Below are positions 41,003-52,285 of a stretch of DNA of 64,000 bases, in pieces (position 1 is the first letter of the stretch; each line of letters starts with the position of its first letter). The notes beneath the pieces are model-generated. The model searched no databases and was not told where the DNA came from. It was given only the letters and a program-made list of their open reading frames with translations. The stretch is from contig NC_062982.1 of assembly GCF_023078275.1 (NCBI RefSeq), positions 23,694,695-23,758,694 on the forward strand, read 5' to 3'. Position numbers and translations under genes: made by a program. This DNA comes from Leguminivora glycinivorella (Eukaryota > Arthropoda > Insecta > Lepidoptera > Tortricidae).

Positions 41003-42684
41003 TGTATCGACTCTGATACAAAACGTTTCTTGCCTGAGCTCTCATTTGCTTGTGAGTTTGGGAGAACAATTTCAGTCCTAGATAATGAGGTACAATTCTA
41101 CCTTTGACCTGACATGTACATCATTTTAGTAATATAACAAATCATCATCATCTGCTTCGCTAACATTGTTGAGATAAGAGGTTGGTTACACTGAGAAGGA
41201 AATGATTCATACCTTGAGCTGAAGATATGACCTCGGTGGCTCTCTCGCCCATAAGCTCTCAGCACAGCTGATAGCTTCCACCGGATTATATGCCACCACC
41301 TGTATAGAAAATAGTTTTATGACCATGGGTCACTAAGGTACACAACCTATGTATTTATAACATGAACAATTGTCATTATATTGATACCAAGAATATATTG
41401 AAGTATTATGATTGTTATTGTTTTACTATCTCAATCAATTGGGAAACTATCCTGAGGACTTGGTCCTTATTATTCCTTATCTATATGAGAATTATGATAT
41501 ATGTGAATGTATTTATGTTGTAGAATTATATTAGCATAGTTACTGGCTCATAGCATGAACCGATCTGGGTTTAAAATAATAATAATAATATGACTTGTAA
41601 ACATGGTATGATATATCCATATATTGGATTTATTAAGATTGGTTATAACGCATAATATGATCATATTTGTATGTCAACACATAAGTAATTGCACAGGTTG
41701 CAACACAACGTTACGCATTCGTTCAATATCCGTAAGAAGGCTACACAGCCTCATACTCTAAGGGTAATCCCTCTATTTCGTCACTGACCATGGTCAAGGC
41801 AACTCAGCCTCTATATCAAGGATCAAATCCTCTTTCGCTTCGGCCGTAGCCAGGCAAACATAGCCTCTATATAAAAGGATAAATCCTCTTTCACTTCGGC
41901 CGTAGCCAGGCAAACATAGCCTCTATATAAAAGGATAAATCCTCTTTCACTTCGGCCGTAGCCAGGCAAACATAGCCTCTATATAAAAGGATAAATCCTC
42001 TTTCACTTCGGCCGTAGCCAGGCAAACATAGCCTCTATATAAAAGGATAAATCCTCTTTCACTTCGGCCGTAGCCAGGCAAACATAGCCTCTATATAAAA
42101 GGATAAATCCTCTTTCACTTCGGCCGTAGCCAGGCAAACATAGCCTCTATATAAAAGGATAAATCCTCTTTCACTTCGGCCGTAGCCAGGCAAACATAGC
42201 CTCTCGACAAGTACGCAAGTGAGACAAACAGGTTAAGGGCAAACGATATTCTCCTCTCTCGCCAAACTCATGCACATCATCTTCACCTCAGGTTAACTTT
42301 TAAGGCATATTAATTATAGTGATTATTAAGCGCATTGGTCTCAAATAAAGATAAGCAGCTCAAACTCAAATAAGACAGATCTCTCGTTCTAAATGGAGAT
42401 CATGATGAAGAAAATAAATATGCGAGTGGGACAACCATGTCCTCTTTTATTTCTTTTATACTCAAACTATACTTAGCTTTTGGAGAGCCGAAGGGAAGAT
42501 GCATGTGGCTTTCACGAGGCACTTTATTTATAACTTTTATATCGCACGTTCCCAAACTAACTTTGACACACAAAGATGGCGCAATCAAAAAGGAAGAGGA
42601 AACGTCTAGCTTACCATAGACTAATTTGAAGCTGTCATGTGTGTTGCCTGTTGTAATATGTACACATCGCGGGAGTCCGCGACA
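41003..42684 (-). repeat. 3' LTR of the BEL/Pao element
   Basis: On the plus strand it begins TGTATCGACTC and ends CCGCGACA. It contains a 56-bp tandem array. The short frame at 42400-42687 is repeated in the other LTR and is not a gene. Confidence 0.92.
41841..42205. repeat. 56-bp minisatellite in the 3' LTR, 7 units
   Basis: CGGCCGTAGCCAGGCAAACA recurs at 41841, 41897, 41953, 42009, 42065, 42121 and 42177. The units are virtually identical. TATATAAAAGG lies in each on the plus strand. Confidence 0.95.
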
Positions 42685-42699
42685 CACCCGCCGAGCGAG

Positions 42700-44373
42700 C
42701 TATAACGATGCAGTTAGTGTGGTCATCAAATGGCGGGTCCACTCTCGGATTTTCTCCCTAGCTTGGACCGCCGCAGTCCTCATTTGCCTTTGATTGTCAG
42801 ACTGGTTTACTTCTGACTCATAGCTCTCATCAGCCATATCAGCCTTTGGGTTTATATTATCACATTTCTGCTCTAAGTTTAATTCTATCATATCTTTGTC
42901 TGCATTAGGAACGTTGAGGTTCTCCTCTGTCATCTCTTTGCTATGTGCCGTGTCCATGTCCATGTTATCAGTTGTATCAAGCTCTATTTCTAGTTGTACA
43001 TCGGGATAAAACTCTCTTTGTATCACTGAAGAATCTGTACTTTCTTCTAATTTCATTTCTTTTATCCTTGTTGTAGGTTCTTCCTCTAATTGATGATTAG
43101 ACAAATTGTTAGGTGTTGGAACATCTTCTACTTCCAAAGGGTATAAGTGTAATAAGGATGTCGTAAATGTACCATTGTCGATCTTCACTCGAGCGACTCT
43201 ACATAATCCATCAGCTCCTTTAATTAATTCAACGATCTTCCCTACTTTCCAGTTCTCTCTGTTCTTAGTATCACCTTTCATTTGTACAATGTCTCCAACA
43301 CATGGTTCATTGTGAGTTTTAACTCTGGGTTGTTTGGTTGAATTTTTGTAACGTTCTCTTAAGCTAAGCAGATACTGATTCATGAACATGTCCTTGTATT
43401 CTCTCATGATAGTCTCACCACGTCTCCAACCTTCTATGAGTTGTTGTTTGGTTGTAGTGGCGTTAACGGGTGTTTCCTTCATTGACATCTGTAGTCCTAG
43501 ACATTTTCCCGGTGTCAAGAAGTCTGCTGGTTTCAATACATGTTCCAAACCAGTACCTACGTAGGTTAATGGTCTTGTGTTGACGACACTTTCCACTTCT
43601 TTAAGAACGGTTAGTAGTTGGGTATCGTTCAATAGATGTTTCTGTAGTGTTCGTTTAAGACAGTGCTTGGTAACACCCACTAATCTTTCGTATACGCCCC
43701 CATGCCATGGGGCCAGCTGAGGGATGAATTTCCATTGTATATTTTCCTCTGTTAAACTTTTAGTTGTCATTAGTTCAGATAGTAATTTGAATTGAAGTGC
43801 GTTGTCTGTTACAATCAGAGTAGGAACACCTCTGGTAGCCATGAATCTTCTAAATGCTAGTAAACATTCTTCTGCTGTCATGTCTTTTACTAGCTCCAAA
43901 TGTATAGCACGAACGACTAAGCAAGTGAATAAGCAAATCCATCGTTTTTGTTGAGTTTCTTCTTTAACATACATTGGTCCAAAGTAATCTACACCTACAT
44001 ATGTATATGCTGTCTCATACTTTACTCTTTCAGGTGGTAAAGCAGGAGTTTCTGGTAAGGAGTAGGGTCCTCCGCCATGTTTCACACATTGCTGGCATTT
44101 ACGGATATATTTTTGTACTTGTGCTCTTCCTTGTGGAATCCAAAAGCGTTGTCTGATTATATCAAGGGTGTGAGGTATACCAACATGATAGTTGTTCTCA
44201 TGTGCTTTCCTTATAACATTTGTAGTGTAATCGCAATCTTTGGGCAGAAGAATTGGGTGCTTTGCATCATACGATAAATCGGAGTGTGTCAGACGACCGT
44301 CGCATCGAAGGATTCCGTCCACATCTTTAAATAATCCTAGGTTACGGGTAAGACTGGTTGTTATCGACTTCAT
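42700..44373 (-). CDS. BEL/Pao integrase region of Pol (557 residues)
   Basis: The protein would insert the cDNA copy into the genome. An HHCC zinc-binding region is visible (about residues 58-95: HENNYHVGIPHTLD ... KCQQC), then the catalytic core with the three acidic residues: D in YVGVDYFGP, D in LIVTDNALQFK and E in GGVYERLVG. After the core come a PLTYVG block and a GDIVQMKG domain, typical of BEL/Pao, then an acidic tail. The frame stops 16 bases before the 3' LTR. It has no own start context; it would normally be part of a gag-pol polyprotein, and here it overlaps the RT frame by 32 bases in another frame. Confidence 0.93.
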   Translation of the reverse strand: MKSITTSLTRNLGLFKDVDGILRCDGRLTHSDLSYDAKHPILLPKDCDYTTNVIRKAHENNYHVGIPHTLDIIRQRFWIPQGRAQVQKYIRKCQQCVKHGGGPYSLPETPALPPERVKYETAYTYVGVDYFGPMYVKEETQQKRWICLFTCLVVRAIHLELVKDMTAEECLLAFRRFMATRGVPTLIVTDNALQFKLLSELMTTKSLTEENIQWKFIPQLAPWHGGVYERLVGVTKHCLKRTLQKHLLNDTQLLTVLKEVESVVNTRPLTYVGTGLEHVLKPADFLTPGKCLGLQMSMKETPVNATTTKQQLIEGWRRGETIMREYKDMFMNQYLLSLRERYKNSTKQPRVKTHNEPCVGDIVQMKGDTKNRENWKVGKIVELIKGADGLCRVARVKIDNGTFTTSLLHLYPLEVEDVPTPNNLSNHQLEEEPTTRIKEMKLEESTDSSVIQREFYPDVQLEIELDTTDNMDMDTAHSKEMTEENLNVPNADKDMIELNLEQKCDNINPKADMADESYESEVNQSDNQRQMRTAAVQAREKIREWTRHLMTTLTASL

Positions 44374-45238
44374 CTGGATAATATTGTTTCTGTATACTTC
44401 TTATTTCTTGTGTTTCTGAGTTTACTCTGTTATCTGTATTGTTTGTCTGTGTTGTTGTACGAATATCTTTGATTTTTGATTGATGCTTCTGATGTTTGTT
44501 CAAGTGACTATTCTTTTTAAACTGATTTTCTTTATCTAGGTTCATTTCATTTTCATGTATTGTTTCTTTCGACAGACCCTCCCCTCGAAAAAGGAGAGTG
44601 TGTCGTACGGGTGGGCATGGCCAGTTGCTAGAGTCCTTTTCTAAGTCCCAGTTCAGACCAAGAGTTTTCACCGTTTTATCTGTAGTCGCATCTGTTATAT
44701 TTTGCATAAATTCTTTAGAGTTAGAACTCCACTCTCTAAGGTTCATTGATATTTGCTTGAATACGTCTTTGCTGTCTTTATACAGTTTTGTTGCTTCTTC
44801 GACGCTGTTTGTTCCTGTCAAAACGTTATCTACATATATATTGTTGGCTAGATTTTTTAGTTTGTCATTGTCGGATCTGGATAGGTGCATTTTGATTGTA
44901 GCATTTAATAAAAATGGGCTTGATATAATTCCGAAAGGTACTCGTGTAAATCTTAAATGTATGAGATTCTCTTTCACTGCTGGTTTGGATACATCTTTTA
45001 ACCATAAAAATCTTGTGACATCTCTGTCATTATCATTCAGGCCTATCTGTAGAAAAGCCTTTTCTACATCAGCGGTTATTCCAATTTTGTGGCATCTAAA
45101 TTTCATTAACAAATTACATGAATTTTCTATCATTATACTATCTTTTTTCAGGCAGACATTCTGACAACTTGAATAATGAATCAGGTGATTAATGATTATT
45201 TGTATAATACATTCTAACAAAACTCTGTATATTTTCAT
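44342..45238 (-). pseudogene. BEL/Pao reverse transcriptase, N-terminally deleted, changed active site
   Basis: The stretch KIGITADVEKAFLQIGL holds motif A with its Asp, and FTRVPFGIISSPFLL is motif B. Motif C reads IYVDNVLTG where the family has YVDD, so the second catalytic Asp is replaced by Asn. The fingers region before motif A is gone; the first 40 residues look like non-coding sequence read in frame. After LGLNWD the protein departs from the family into a charged, Asn/Gln-rich tail, and no RNase H domain follows. The polymerase should be inactive. Confidence 0.85.
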
Positions 45239-45315
45239 GAAGTTATCATGTCTTATGTTGTTTAATTGTTTACTACAGTTGTTTGAAAATGGTTGTTTAT
45301 CTTGATTTTTGTTGT

Positions 45316-46377
45316 TTAAGTAGACGTAGTCGTGGTATTTTGCAGTTCTTTGTCAGGGCATAATGCTCTGTTATGTCGGTTTCTTGCCCCACAATAATGG
45401 CAGACATGTGTTGTTCTGCAGGTGTTTTGTCTGTGACCATATTTAAAACATATGAAGCAGCGGTCAGATAACTTGCCTTTTCTCTCAGCTAAAGTTGTAA
45501 AGCGCGGACAACTATCATTGAAATGATCACCGTGACAAAATATACAGTCCTTCCTGTCTCGCTTTTTAGGTGGATATTGATTTCTTGATTCGTTATTGGC
45601 TTCATACGGTCTCTTCCTTCTGTCTACGCTAGAAAATGTTGAAGTACCCGGTTCGGTTTTGATGGGTTTCCCTTTAGGTTTCATATTATATTCATTTTTA
45701 AATTTCCTTTCACCAGTGAATTTCTTCAAATGTTTATTATTATCCTTAACTTTATTAATTTTCACGTGTAACGTTTCAGTGGTGAAGGTAGGTTCTATAT
45801 TTTTGTCCTCTGCATTAATTCTGTCAACATCCTCCTTTGCCGTTATGATAGCGTTTAACTGTTTCCTTATCTCTTCTGTGGATTCAGTTTTCAACTTCAG
45901 TTTCAACTCATAAATCACATCTTCAGGAAATTTTTCCATGAAAAGGAACCTTAAGTTATTCTTATTAGTGTCTTCTCCTAGGGATTGCAATACTCTAAGG
46001 TGTCTTTCTAATTCATCTAATGTTTTCCTGCAATCTTGAGGCTTCATCGCTTTCTTAACTTTGTATAGGGAGGAGTAATGAGCGTCAATAATCTGTATTC
46101 TGGCATTAAGTTCAGCTAAAATTTCCTCGCCTTGTAATTGTATCTCTGTTAAGGTCGAGACCTCATCAGGGTTCGGATCAGTGCTTGTATTAAAATACTG
46201 ATAGAGATCACTCTGAAATTTCCCCAGCGTTGACTGTAACTTGGAGGCAATGATAGCGGCTTGTTCCACTTCATTACCTTCCCATGGACGACACGCACAT
46301 AGCTCTGATGCTTTCGCTTGATGCTCTTTTATACTATTGGCAAATGTTCTAAGACGCTTCAATAATATGATGTCCAT
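45316..46377 (-). CDS. BEL/Pao Gag (353 residues)
   Basis: Structural protein of the particle. The N-terminal 200 residues are helical in composition (LLKRLRTFANSIKEHQAKA, with LDELERHLRVLQSLGED), as in the DUF1759-type Gag of BEL/Pao elements. A basic linker precedes three zinc knuckles near residues 275-342: CIFCHGDHFNDSC, CFICFKYGHRQNTC and CHYCGARNRHNRALC. The frame ends in a stop 20 residues after the last knuckle, where the intact polyprotein would go on to the protease. ATG at 46377 is the first in frame. Confidence 0.9.
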   Translation of the reverse strand: MDIILLKRLRTFANSIKEHQAKASELCACRPWEGNEVEQAAIIASKLQSTLGKFQSDLYQYFNTSTDPNPDEVSTLTEIQLQGEEILAELNARIQIIDAHYSSLYKVKKAMKPQDCRKTLDELERHLRVLQSLGEDTNKNNLRFLFMEKFPEDVIYELKLKLKTESTEEIRKQLNAIITAKEDVDRINAEDKNIEPTFTTETLHVKINKVKDNNKHLKKFTGERKFKNEYNMKPKGKPIKTEPGTSTFSSVDRRKRPYEANNESRNQYPPKKRDRKDCIFCHGDHFNDSCPRFTTLAERKGKLSDRCFICFKYGHRQNTCRTTHVCHYCGARNRHNRALCPDKELQNTTTTST

Positions 46378-48731
46378 TGTGTTCTTTCTTTATTCTGAAA
46401 ACGCATTTTGAGACAAATCAACTTAACATGTCAAAATTAATTAAAGTAGTAAGGCATTTTATAAGTTTTTTATTTAATGTGCAAATCATAAATAATTTGG
46501 AGTAATTGACGGATAAGTATTGTAGGTATATGAATTTATTTTAAATTATTTTATTTTATTTTAAGTATAGATGGTACGACTTGACCTCTATAATGATGAT
46601 GATGAACTGAATTGTGTGTAAATCTAAATAGTCTCTGTCAATAATAACTTATCCTCATCGCTAGGATCAGTACATAAACATTTATCACATATTTAAGCAT
46701 TTAAGTTCACATTCAATATTTATATTACCAAATATATGATTTAACGACACTCAAATTGTGACAATGTCACAGAAATGTAGAATATTCTAGAGTATTCGAT
46801 GAAAATCATGGCAACAAACATTATTCAGTAAATGTTGAATCACTTCATTTATTTATAATTAATCAATCACTGATTATTTTTATGAAATTAATAAAATGTT
46901 ATATCATAGCTTAGCGCCATCTAGTTTCACTAGGATGTAAACGTCAACAACATCATTATCACAATGATTTTACTTTAATGAAAGAATTTTCTTTATTTTC
47001 ATAAACGCAATTGACTATATTATTCAACAGTCATATTTACATACCTGCTAATATGTGGCCAAAGGAGTTCTATTTCCTCACGCAGCCGGAGGCAGCCGAG
47101 AACTTCGTTCGGCTTTATGCCTATACTTTGTCTTCACGCCTGACTCGACGTTCGTCAGCACTCGTACGCTGTTTCAATTGAACACGAAATAAGTTGGGAT
47201 TCATTTTGATTTCAATAAATAGTCATTTTAAATTTACTTAATGACCTTATCCCAACAATGTATTTAGTGTTCCGTCTCTAATTATTCCCTTCATAAGGTT
47301 ACCTCATACGCCGTACGCAATACGCAATCACAATGCACATGTCATGTCGCCGGGAAAAATGTATTTTTTCGCAAATATGTAACTTGGCCATGTAAATTTC
47401 AATCAATATACTCTCACGTTTCATCTCACAGGTTTTGAATCATAAAGACAAAGAAATGATCGTAATATTACATAAATAATTGCAAATAATCCTTTAAGAA
47501 AGTTTACTAGTAAGTTGTTGAAATAACACAGACTTGGTAGGCCGTAACCTAAAAGTTTCTATTTACAAACACTCACCTTTAAGCCTTATATAGTTTATTT
47601 CAAACACAATACAACACTTCCCATTCGCCGCACAACTTTATATTTATTTTAATTATTCACTCGCAAACCACTTGTTGCACAATGTTTTTCGACAGGAGTA
47701 ATCGGTTCCACCATCTTGCTGTGGCCAAGGTTGTCGATAAAATTATATCGATAAATTATCGGTTTTTGCATACCGGTATTCCATGTGCTTACACTCAAGG
47801 TAAGTTACCTGTAAATACATTTCAAAAGGGGTTTCTATCGAAATCATCGATAAGATCTTTATTAAAACATCAAGTGTATCTTATAATATTCGGTTTATTT
47901 ATTACTCCGTAAAGAAAAGCATAATTAATCAACTGAATTATGACAGTAGTGACATGTGATGAATAAAGTGTAGTATCCTTCTGATGCGAACAAATAAGTG
48001 AATCGTATCGAACAGCAGTATGCTCGATAATCATAACCTCAAATTTAAGCATTTCTAGAGTGTCATTATGTTCGCCATTGAATCAAAATCTTGATATAGA
48101 ATAGTTGAACAGTTATATTATTAAATCTCTGGTTTTCTATTGAAATTGCAAGCATAAACTTTCAATCAAGTGCAAATTGTAAACAATTTGTCACTCACAA
48201 GATGTAAATGACAGTAAATTTTTTAAGTGATTTTAATTATTTTCTAAGTTTTATTTGATCTTTAATATTTCTTCAATATTCTTTTTGGTTAAAGTATCGA
48301 TATCTGAAATAATCGTTATTCTGTTTTATGATATAGTGTACAATAATTATCGATATGAAACTTGCCGACATCGACATGTCTACATCACTTTCGCAAAATA
48401 AGTTGCGTAATATTATAATTATTTAGTTTTTATGTTACAAATTCATGATTTTTGAACAAGTACGTGTTTTATAAGGTAATTAGGGTTTCAAAGATGTAAA
48501 TCACACGCAGATTTCAATGGTATTTCCTTACGCGGGAAATTCAAAAATGTAAGGTGACGCTTATAGTTTACAACACACAATCAATAGGTGGCAGCACTTT
48601 GTATGAATCACAACGATCACAGGGCAACCTTTAACCTCTTAAAGTTTGTATTTAGTACAAATTTGGTAAATCATTTGTGAAACAGTTTCATAAATTTGTA
48701 ATCATATCCAAGACACTCTACCACCAATTTT
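46378..48731 (-). other. Leader region of the BEL/Pao element
   Basis: About 2.35 kb of AT-rich sequence between the 5' LTR and gag. It contains no domain-bearing frame. The bases next to the LTR read, on the minus strand, AAAATTGGTGGTAGAGTGTC; a primer site starting TTGGTGG is possible but I cannot name its tRNA. Confidence 0.5.
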
Positions 48732-50413
48732 TGTATCGACTCTGATACAAAACGTTTCTTGCCTGAGCTCTCATTTGCTTGTGAGTTTGGGAGAACAATT
48801 TCAGTCCTAGATAATGAGGTACAATTCTACCTTTGACCTGACATGTACATCATTTTAGTAATATAACAAATCATCATCATCTGCTTCGCTAACATTGTTG
48901 AGATAAGAGGTTGGTTACACTGAGAAGGAAATGATTCATACCTTGAGCTGAAGATATGACCTCGGTGGCTCTCTCGCCCATAAGCTCTCAGCACAGCTGA
49001 TAGCTTCCACCGGATTATATGCCACCACCTGTATAGAAAATAGTTTTATAACCATGGGTCACTAAGGTACACAACCTATGTATTTATAACATGAACAATT
49101 GTCATTATATTGATACCAAGAATATATTGAAGTATTATGATTGTTATTGTTTTACTATCTCAATCAATTGGGAAACTATCCTGAGGACTTGGTCCTTATT
49201 ATTCCTTATCTATATGAGAATTATGATATATGTGAATGTATTTATGTTGTAGAATTATATTAGCATAGTTACTGGCTCATAGCATGAACCGATCTGGGTT
49301 TAAAATAATAATAATAATATGACTTGTAAACATGGTATGATATATCCATATATTGGATTTATTAAGATTGGTTATAACGCATAATATGATCATATTTGTA
49401 TGTCAACACATAAGTAATTGCACAGGTTGCAACACAACGTTACGCATTCGTTCAATATCCGTAAGAAGGCTACACAGCCTCATACTCTAAGGGTAATCCC
49501 TCTATTTCGTCACTGACCATGGTCAAGGCAACTCAGCCTCTATATCAAGGATCAAATCCTCTTTCGCTTCGGCCGTAGCCAGGCAAACATAGCCTCTATA
49601 TAAAAGGATAAATCCTCTTTCACTTCGGCCGTAGCCAGGCAAACATAGCCTCTATATAAAAGGATAAATCCTCTTTCACTTCGGCCGTAGCCAGGCAAAC
49701 ATAGCCTCTATATAAAAGGATAAATCCTCTTTCACTTCGGCCGTAGCCAGGCAAACATAGCCTCTATATAAAAGGATAAATCCTCTTTCACTTCGGCCGT
49801 AGCCAGGCAAACATAGCCTCTATATAAAAGGATAAATCCTCTTTCACTTCGGCCGTAGCCAGGCAAACATAGCCTCTATATAAAAGGATAAATCCTCTTT
49901 CACTTCGGCCGTAGCCAGGCAAACATAGCCTCTCGACAAGTACGCAAGTGAGACAAACAGGTTAAGGGCAAACGATATTCTCCTCTCTCGCCAAACTCAT
50001 GCACATCATCTTCACCTCAGGTTAACTTTTAAGGCATATTAATTATAGTGATTATTAAGCGCATTGGTCTCAAATAAAGATAAGCAGCTCAAACTCAAAT
50101 AAGACAGATCTCTCGTTCTAAATGGAGATCATGATGAAGAAAATAAATATGCGAGTGGGACAACCATGTCCTCTTTTATTTCTTTTATACTCAAACTATA
50201 CTTAGCTTTTGGAGAGCCGAAGGGAAGATGCATGTGGCTTTCACGAGGCACTTTATTTATAACTTTTATATCGCACGTTCCCAAACTAACTTTGACACAC
50301 AAAGATGGCGCAATCAAAAAGGAAGAGGAAACGTCTAGCTTACCATAGACTAATTTGAAGCTGTCATGTGTGTTGCCTGTTGTAATATGTACACATCGCG
50401 GGAGTCCGCGACA
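48732..50413 (-). repeat. 5' LTR of the BEL/Pao element
   Basis: Near-identical to the other LTR, including all seven 56-bp units (49570-49934). It should hold the promoter for the minus-strand transcript; I cannot point to a TATA box with confidence. Confidence 0.92.
49570..49934. repeat. 56-bp minisatellite in the 5' LTR, 7 units
   Basis: Same units and copy number as in the other LTR, at the constant 7,729-bp offset. Confidence 0.93.
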
Positions 50414-50650
50414 CGCTCCGGCTGTGGAATGAGCTATGTCAAGGTATTCCCGATGAACTACAGTATGGGGTTCTAAAAAAAAAAAAGGAGTATACAAGTT
50501 TCTAATGGGTCGACGACGAGCGTGTGACACCCTTGTTTTTCTCTCCGTGTGACACATAAATAAACGCTGAGTCTGTCAAGATATAACATCTCCTGAAGGA
50601 ATTTAAAGACACAGCTGCAAAAACAAAATCAAATCGTGGTACCTTGGGAG

Positions 50651-51918
50651 TAGGGTTGCCAACCGTACTATATAATATAGTACTGTACTATATTTTGGCC
50701 CAGCGTACTATATTCTATATGAAGCATATATAGTACGCAAAAGTACTATATTTTTGGGGTCCATGCCAGTGGCGAATTTACACTAGGGTCAAACCGCCAG
50801 GAGCGGCGTTTTGACAATGAAAAGAATTTCGCGCTCGCTCCGCTCGCGCTTTTATTCATGTTTAACCTTCTCTGTACATTTTATTACTTCGTTCTGACCT
50901 GCAAATATTGCAGTTACGTATAAAGCCACCGTTGTTTGAAAACATTTGTATTTTTTCCATGATATATTTAATAACGACATTTCTTAAGGGGATTCTCTAC
51001 TCCGATGAGCTTAAATTTGAATCCATTGGTATTATGAATATTACGATAGTTTCTAAAGCATATCATATTAACAGAATCGTCTTTAAACAAACTAGCATCC
51101 CATAATTAGGTACCTACTTCACAGCTCATTGATTCTGTGATATTTAGCATCAAAGTTGAACTATTTTAGGACCGAAACTGGTTCTTTGGTCAAAATTTTT
51201 GTCTTAATTAGTTTAAAATTAAAATCGCTTTGCATTTTTATAAAAGTCTAGATTTCATTGAAGTAAAAATGTTTTTAAAACAATGTCTAATTTCATAAAA
51301 AATATAAGTACTTATAATATTATGGGTATATTTTTTTTAAATATGGGTCTTGTAAAAAAAGTAAGTAGGTAACTATTGAAATTAAAAGAATATTAATAGG
51401 TACGTAAGTAAAAATTGCATACCTGTCAATAAATGTAGAAAGTGATAGAAGACTCAATATTGCATATTTTTCTAAATACGCCATATATATTGTTGGTGTT
51501 CAATAAAGCATTTGGTACAACTAGTTATATATTACGCTAAGTAAAACATTCGACAACATGAAAGTTTGCTTTTTAAAAAAGGCCAAATGTTAAGTTGGTA
51601 AATGTGAGCTTGGCAAATAAAATAATAAGTTGGGAAATGAACATTCGGCGGAATAAAATTGCGCGAAACGTGAGTTGGGAAGTGATATTCGGCCATACAA
51701 CTTTCGACGATACTTAAATAAGAGAACCAATGCAACACAAAACTTGTCAAAAATCGATGAAAACCGAATGGAGCCCCTTAGAGTGGACAGAAAGAACGAT
51801 CTCTACGACTTGGTTATCGATTATGTGTACCGTACTATATTTTATTTCGGTGTACTATATTTTTTAGATGGAATTTTCTAAAATACTATATTTCCCTAAA
51901 AAAAAGTTGGCAACCCTA
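50651..51918. mobile_element. Non-autonomous hAT-like element, 1,268 bp
   Basis: Ends TAGGGTTGCCAAC and GTTGGCAACCCTA are flanked by the 8-bp duplication CTTGGGAG (50643-50650, 51919-51926). Repeated TACTATAT motifs lie near both ends (50665-50755, 51828-51895). No transposase frame remains. Confidence 0.88.
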
Positions 51919-52104
51919 CTTGGGAGAAACACTGTGCTTACCTACTAAACTACTTCGTAGTTCGGTGAGCTGTATAAGTATTCTGTTACTCCTGTTACTC
52001 CGGTCAATTTCAGTATGACTTGATGCCTTGTAAATGGGCATGCTGATTTGTTCGGTTAACAGCGCAAAGAAAGTAAATGAAGGAGATAATATTTGGGTAA
52101 TAAT

Positions 52105-52285
52105 TTAGATAATATTTTATCAAAGGAATGGAATGCACTCCGACCATAGATGTTCCCAGAAAAATACGACCTCGGTCTTTTTAAGATAAAAGTGAATATG
52201 CTAAGTATTACTGATTCGGTGAGCTCCATCTTCGACTATGTCTTCACCTTCCATCAGGTGTGACTATGGTCAATCGCCAATCAGC
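52105..52285 (+). pseudogene. LINE 3' scrap, same family as 10.1 kb
   Basis: GGAATGGAATGCACTCCGAC ... AGAAAAATACGACCTCGGTC and then CTTCACCTTCCATCAGGTGT match the end of the RT and start of the 3' UTR at 10540-10700, with stops. Confidence 0.6.

Larger units (their letters stand above)
41003..50413 (-). mobile_element. BEL/Pao LTR retrotransposon, 9.4 kb, defective
   Basis: LTRs of 1,682 bp (41003-42684 and 48732-50413) are offset by exactly 7,729 bp; by eye I find one difference (G at 41321, A at 49050). The duplication CGCTC flanks it (40998-41002, 50414-50418). Coding is on the minus strand: gag, then a shortened RT, then integrase. Protease, N-terminal RT and RNase H are absent, so it is non-autonomous in spite of its youth. 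It lies in the large LTR derivative in opposite orientation. Confidence 0.93.

Noticed and set aside
41841..42205. Regular 56-bp units resembling a CRISPR array
   Set aside because: The whole unit, spacer included, is identical each time, it lies in a retrotransposon LTR, and the genome is animal.
42400..42687. 95-codon minus-strand frame, repeated at 50129-50557
   Set aside because: It lies in both LTRs of the BEL/Pao element and has no domain.
44598..45164. Plus-strand 188-codon frame opposite the BEL/Pao RT
   Set aside because: Antisense of a coding region; the hydrophobic, Ser/Phe-rich product is typical of reverse reading.
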